A stretch of 5,207 bases of DNA from an uncultured Eubacteriales bacterium (GTDB taxonomy: Bacteria; Bacillota; Clostridia; Lachnospirales; Lachnospiraceae): NCBI GenBank assembly GCA_900321505.1, contig ONWK01000392.1, forward strand, positions 1 through 5,207, given 5' to 3'. Position numbers and translations under genes: made by a program. The notes below the pieces were generated by a model. That model ran no database searches and was not told where the DNA came from. It was given only the letters and a program-made list of their open reading frames with translations. Shown one piece after another: positions 4,915-5,207 of this stretch. Each line of letters starts with the position of its first letter. The first letter of the stretch is position 1.

Positions 4915-5207
4915 ATGAAAGACTGGATCGATGGTTTTCAGGCTTCCATTGATTATATTGAGCAAAATCTGACAGAGGATCTGGATATTAGGAAGATTGC
5001 AAATGAAGCTGCTCTTTCTTCGTTCTATTATCAGCGTATCTTCGGTGCCATGTGCGGCATGACCGTCGGAGAATACATCCGCGCCCGTCGTATGACGCTG
5101 GCGGCACAGGAACTCTCCTGCTCCGATCGTAAGGTGATCGACATCGCCCTGAAGTACGGTTATGATTCTCCTGACAGCTTTGCAAAAGCCTTCCGGCATT
5201 TTCACGG
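4915..5207 (+). CDS. AraC-family transcriptional regulator, N-terminal DNA-binding domain (partial)
   Basis: Translation starts at ATG 4915, preceded by GAGGTG (4903-4908). The window ends after 97 full codons, so the 3' part is missing. The visible part is an AraC/XylS two-helix-turn-helix domain at the very N terminus. The first HTH covers about residues 23-49 (LDIRKIANEAALSSFYYQRI, then FGAMCGMTVGEYIRARRM). The second covers about residues 69-97, with the family pattern IALKYGYDSPDSFAKAFRHF. Members with the DNA-binding domain first commonly carry a GyrI-like effector-binding domain after it, as in Rob and SoxS-related regulators; that part lies outside this window. The gene has its own strong promoter (4785-4813) and a dyad over its -35 box, so it is not cotranscribed with anything to the left. 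Its targets are unknown. Confidence 0.92.
   Translation, partial: MKDWIDGFQASIDYIEQNLTEDLDIRKIANEAALSSFYYQRIFGAMCGMTVGEYIRARRMTLAAQELSCSDRKVIDIALKYGYDSPDSFAKAFRHFH

Noticed and set aside
4804..5205. Minus-strand open frame of 133 codons opposite the AraC-family gene
   Set aside because: The plus strand encodes an unmistakable AraC DNA-binding domain with promoter and ribosome binding site, so this is its antisense shadow.

Overview
The window looks like chromosomal DNA from a low-to-mid GC Bacillota species, most likely a clostridium and perhaps Lachnospiraceae. This rests on strong AGGAGG-type ribosome binding sites, TTGACA/TATAAT-type promoters, intrinsic terminators with A/T tracts, and the style of the proteins. 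The exact taxon is inference. There is no rRNA, tRNA, CRISPR array, insertion sequence or recognisable phage structural gene.

Layout: (1) a few bases of a possible upstream gene and a bidirectional terminator (1-87). (2) A minus-strand gene (86-1753) for a three-part protein: a phage Gp37/Gp68-type DUF5131 domain with three cysteines, a DUF4186-like cysteine-rich middle domain, and a complete DEDDh (DnaQ-like) 3'-5' exonuclease. (3) A 160-bp divergent promoter region with a TTGACA promoter, a 7-bp inverted repeat and an 8-bp direct repeat. (4) A plus-strand gene (1960-2913) fusing a flavodoxin-like FMN domain to a cysteine glutathione peroxidase through an acidic linker. (5) A terminator, then a coding-like stretch with no start codon (about 2974-3129), probably the 3' remnant of a lost gene. 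(6) A convergent minus-strand gene (3110-4285) for a 391-residue protein I do not recognise. (7) A 629-bp region without a convincing gene (4286-4914), rich in dyads: a 40-bp leader hairpin, a perfect 14-bp inverted repeat flanking a strong minus-strand terminator, and decayed coding-like fragments. (8) A strong promoter and the 5' end of an AraC-family regulator (4915 to the window end).

The genes do not form one operon. The exonuclease fusion and the peroxidase fusion are divergent and could share control, and the unknown gene stands alone. The most distinctive features are the two multidomain fusions: a nucleic-acid-directed three-domain protein facing a self-contained flavin/thiol peroxidase. 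A joint role in oxidative or DNA damage is possible but is inference only.
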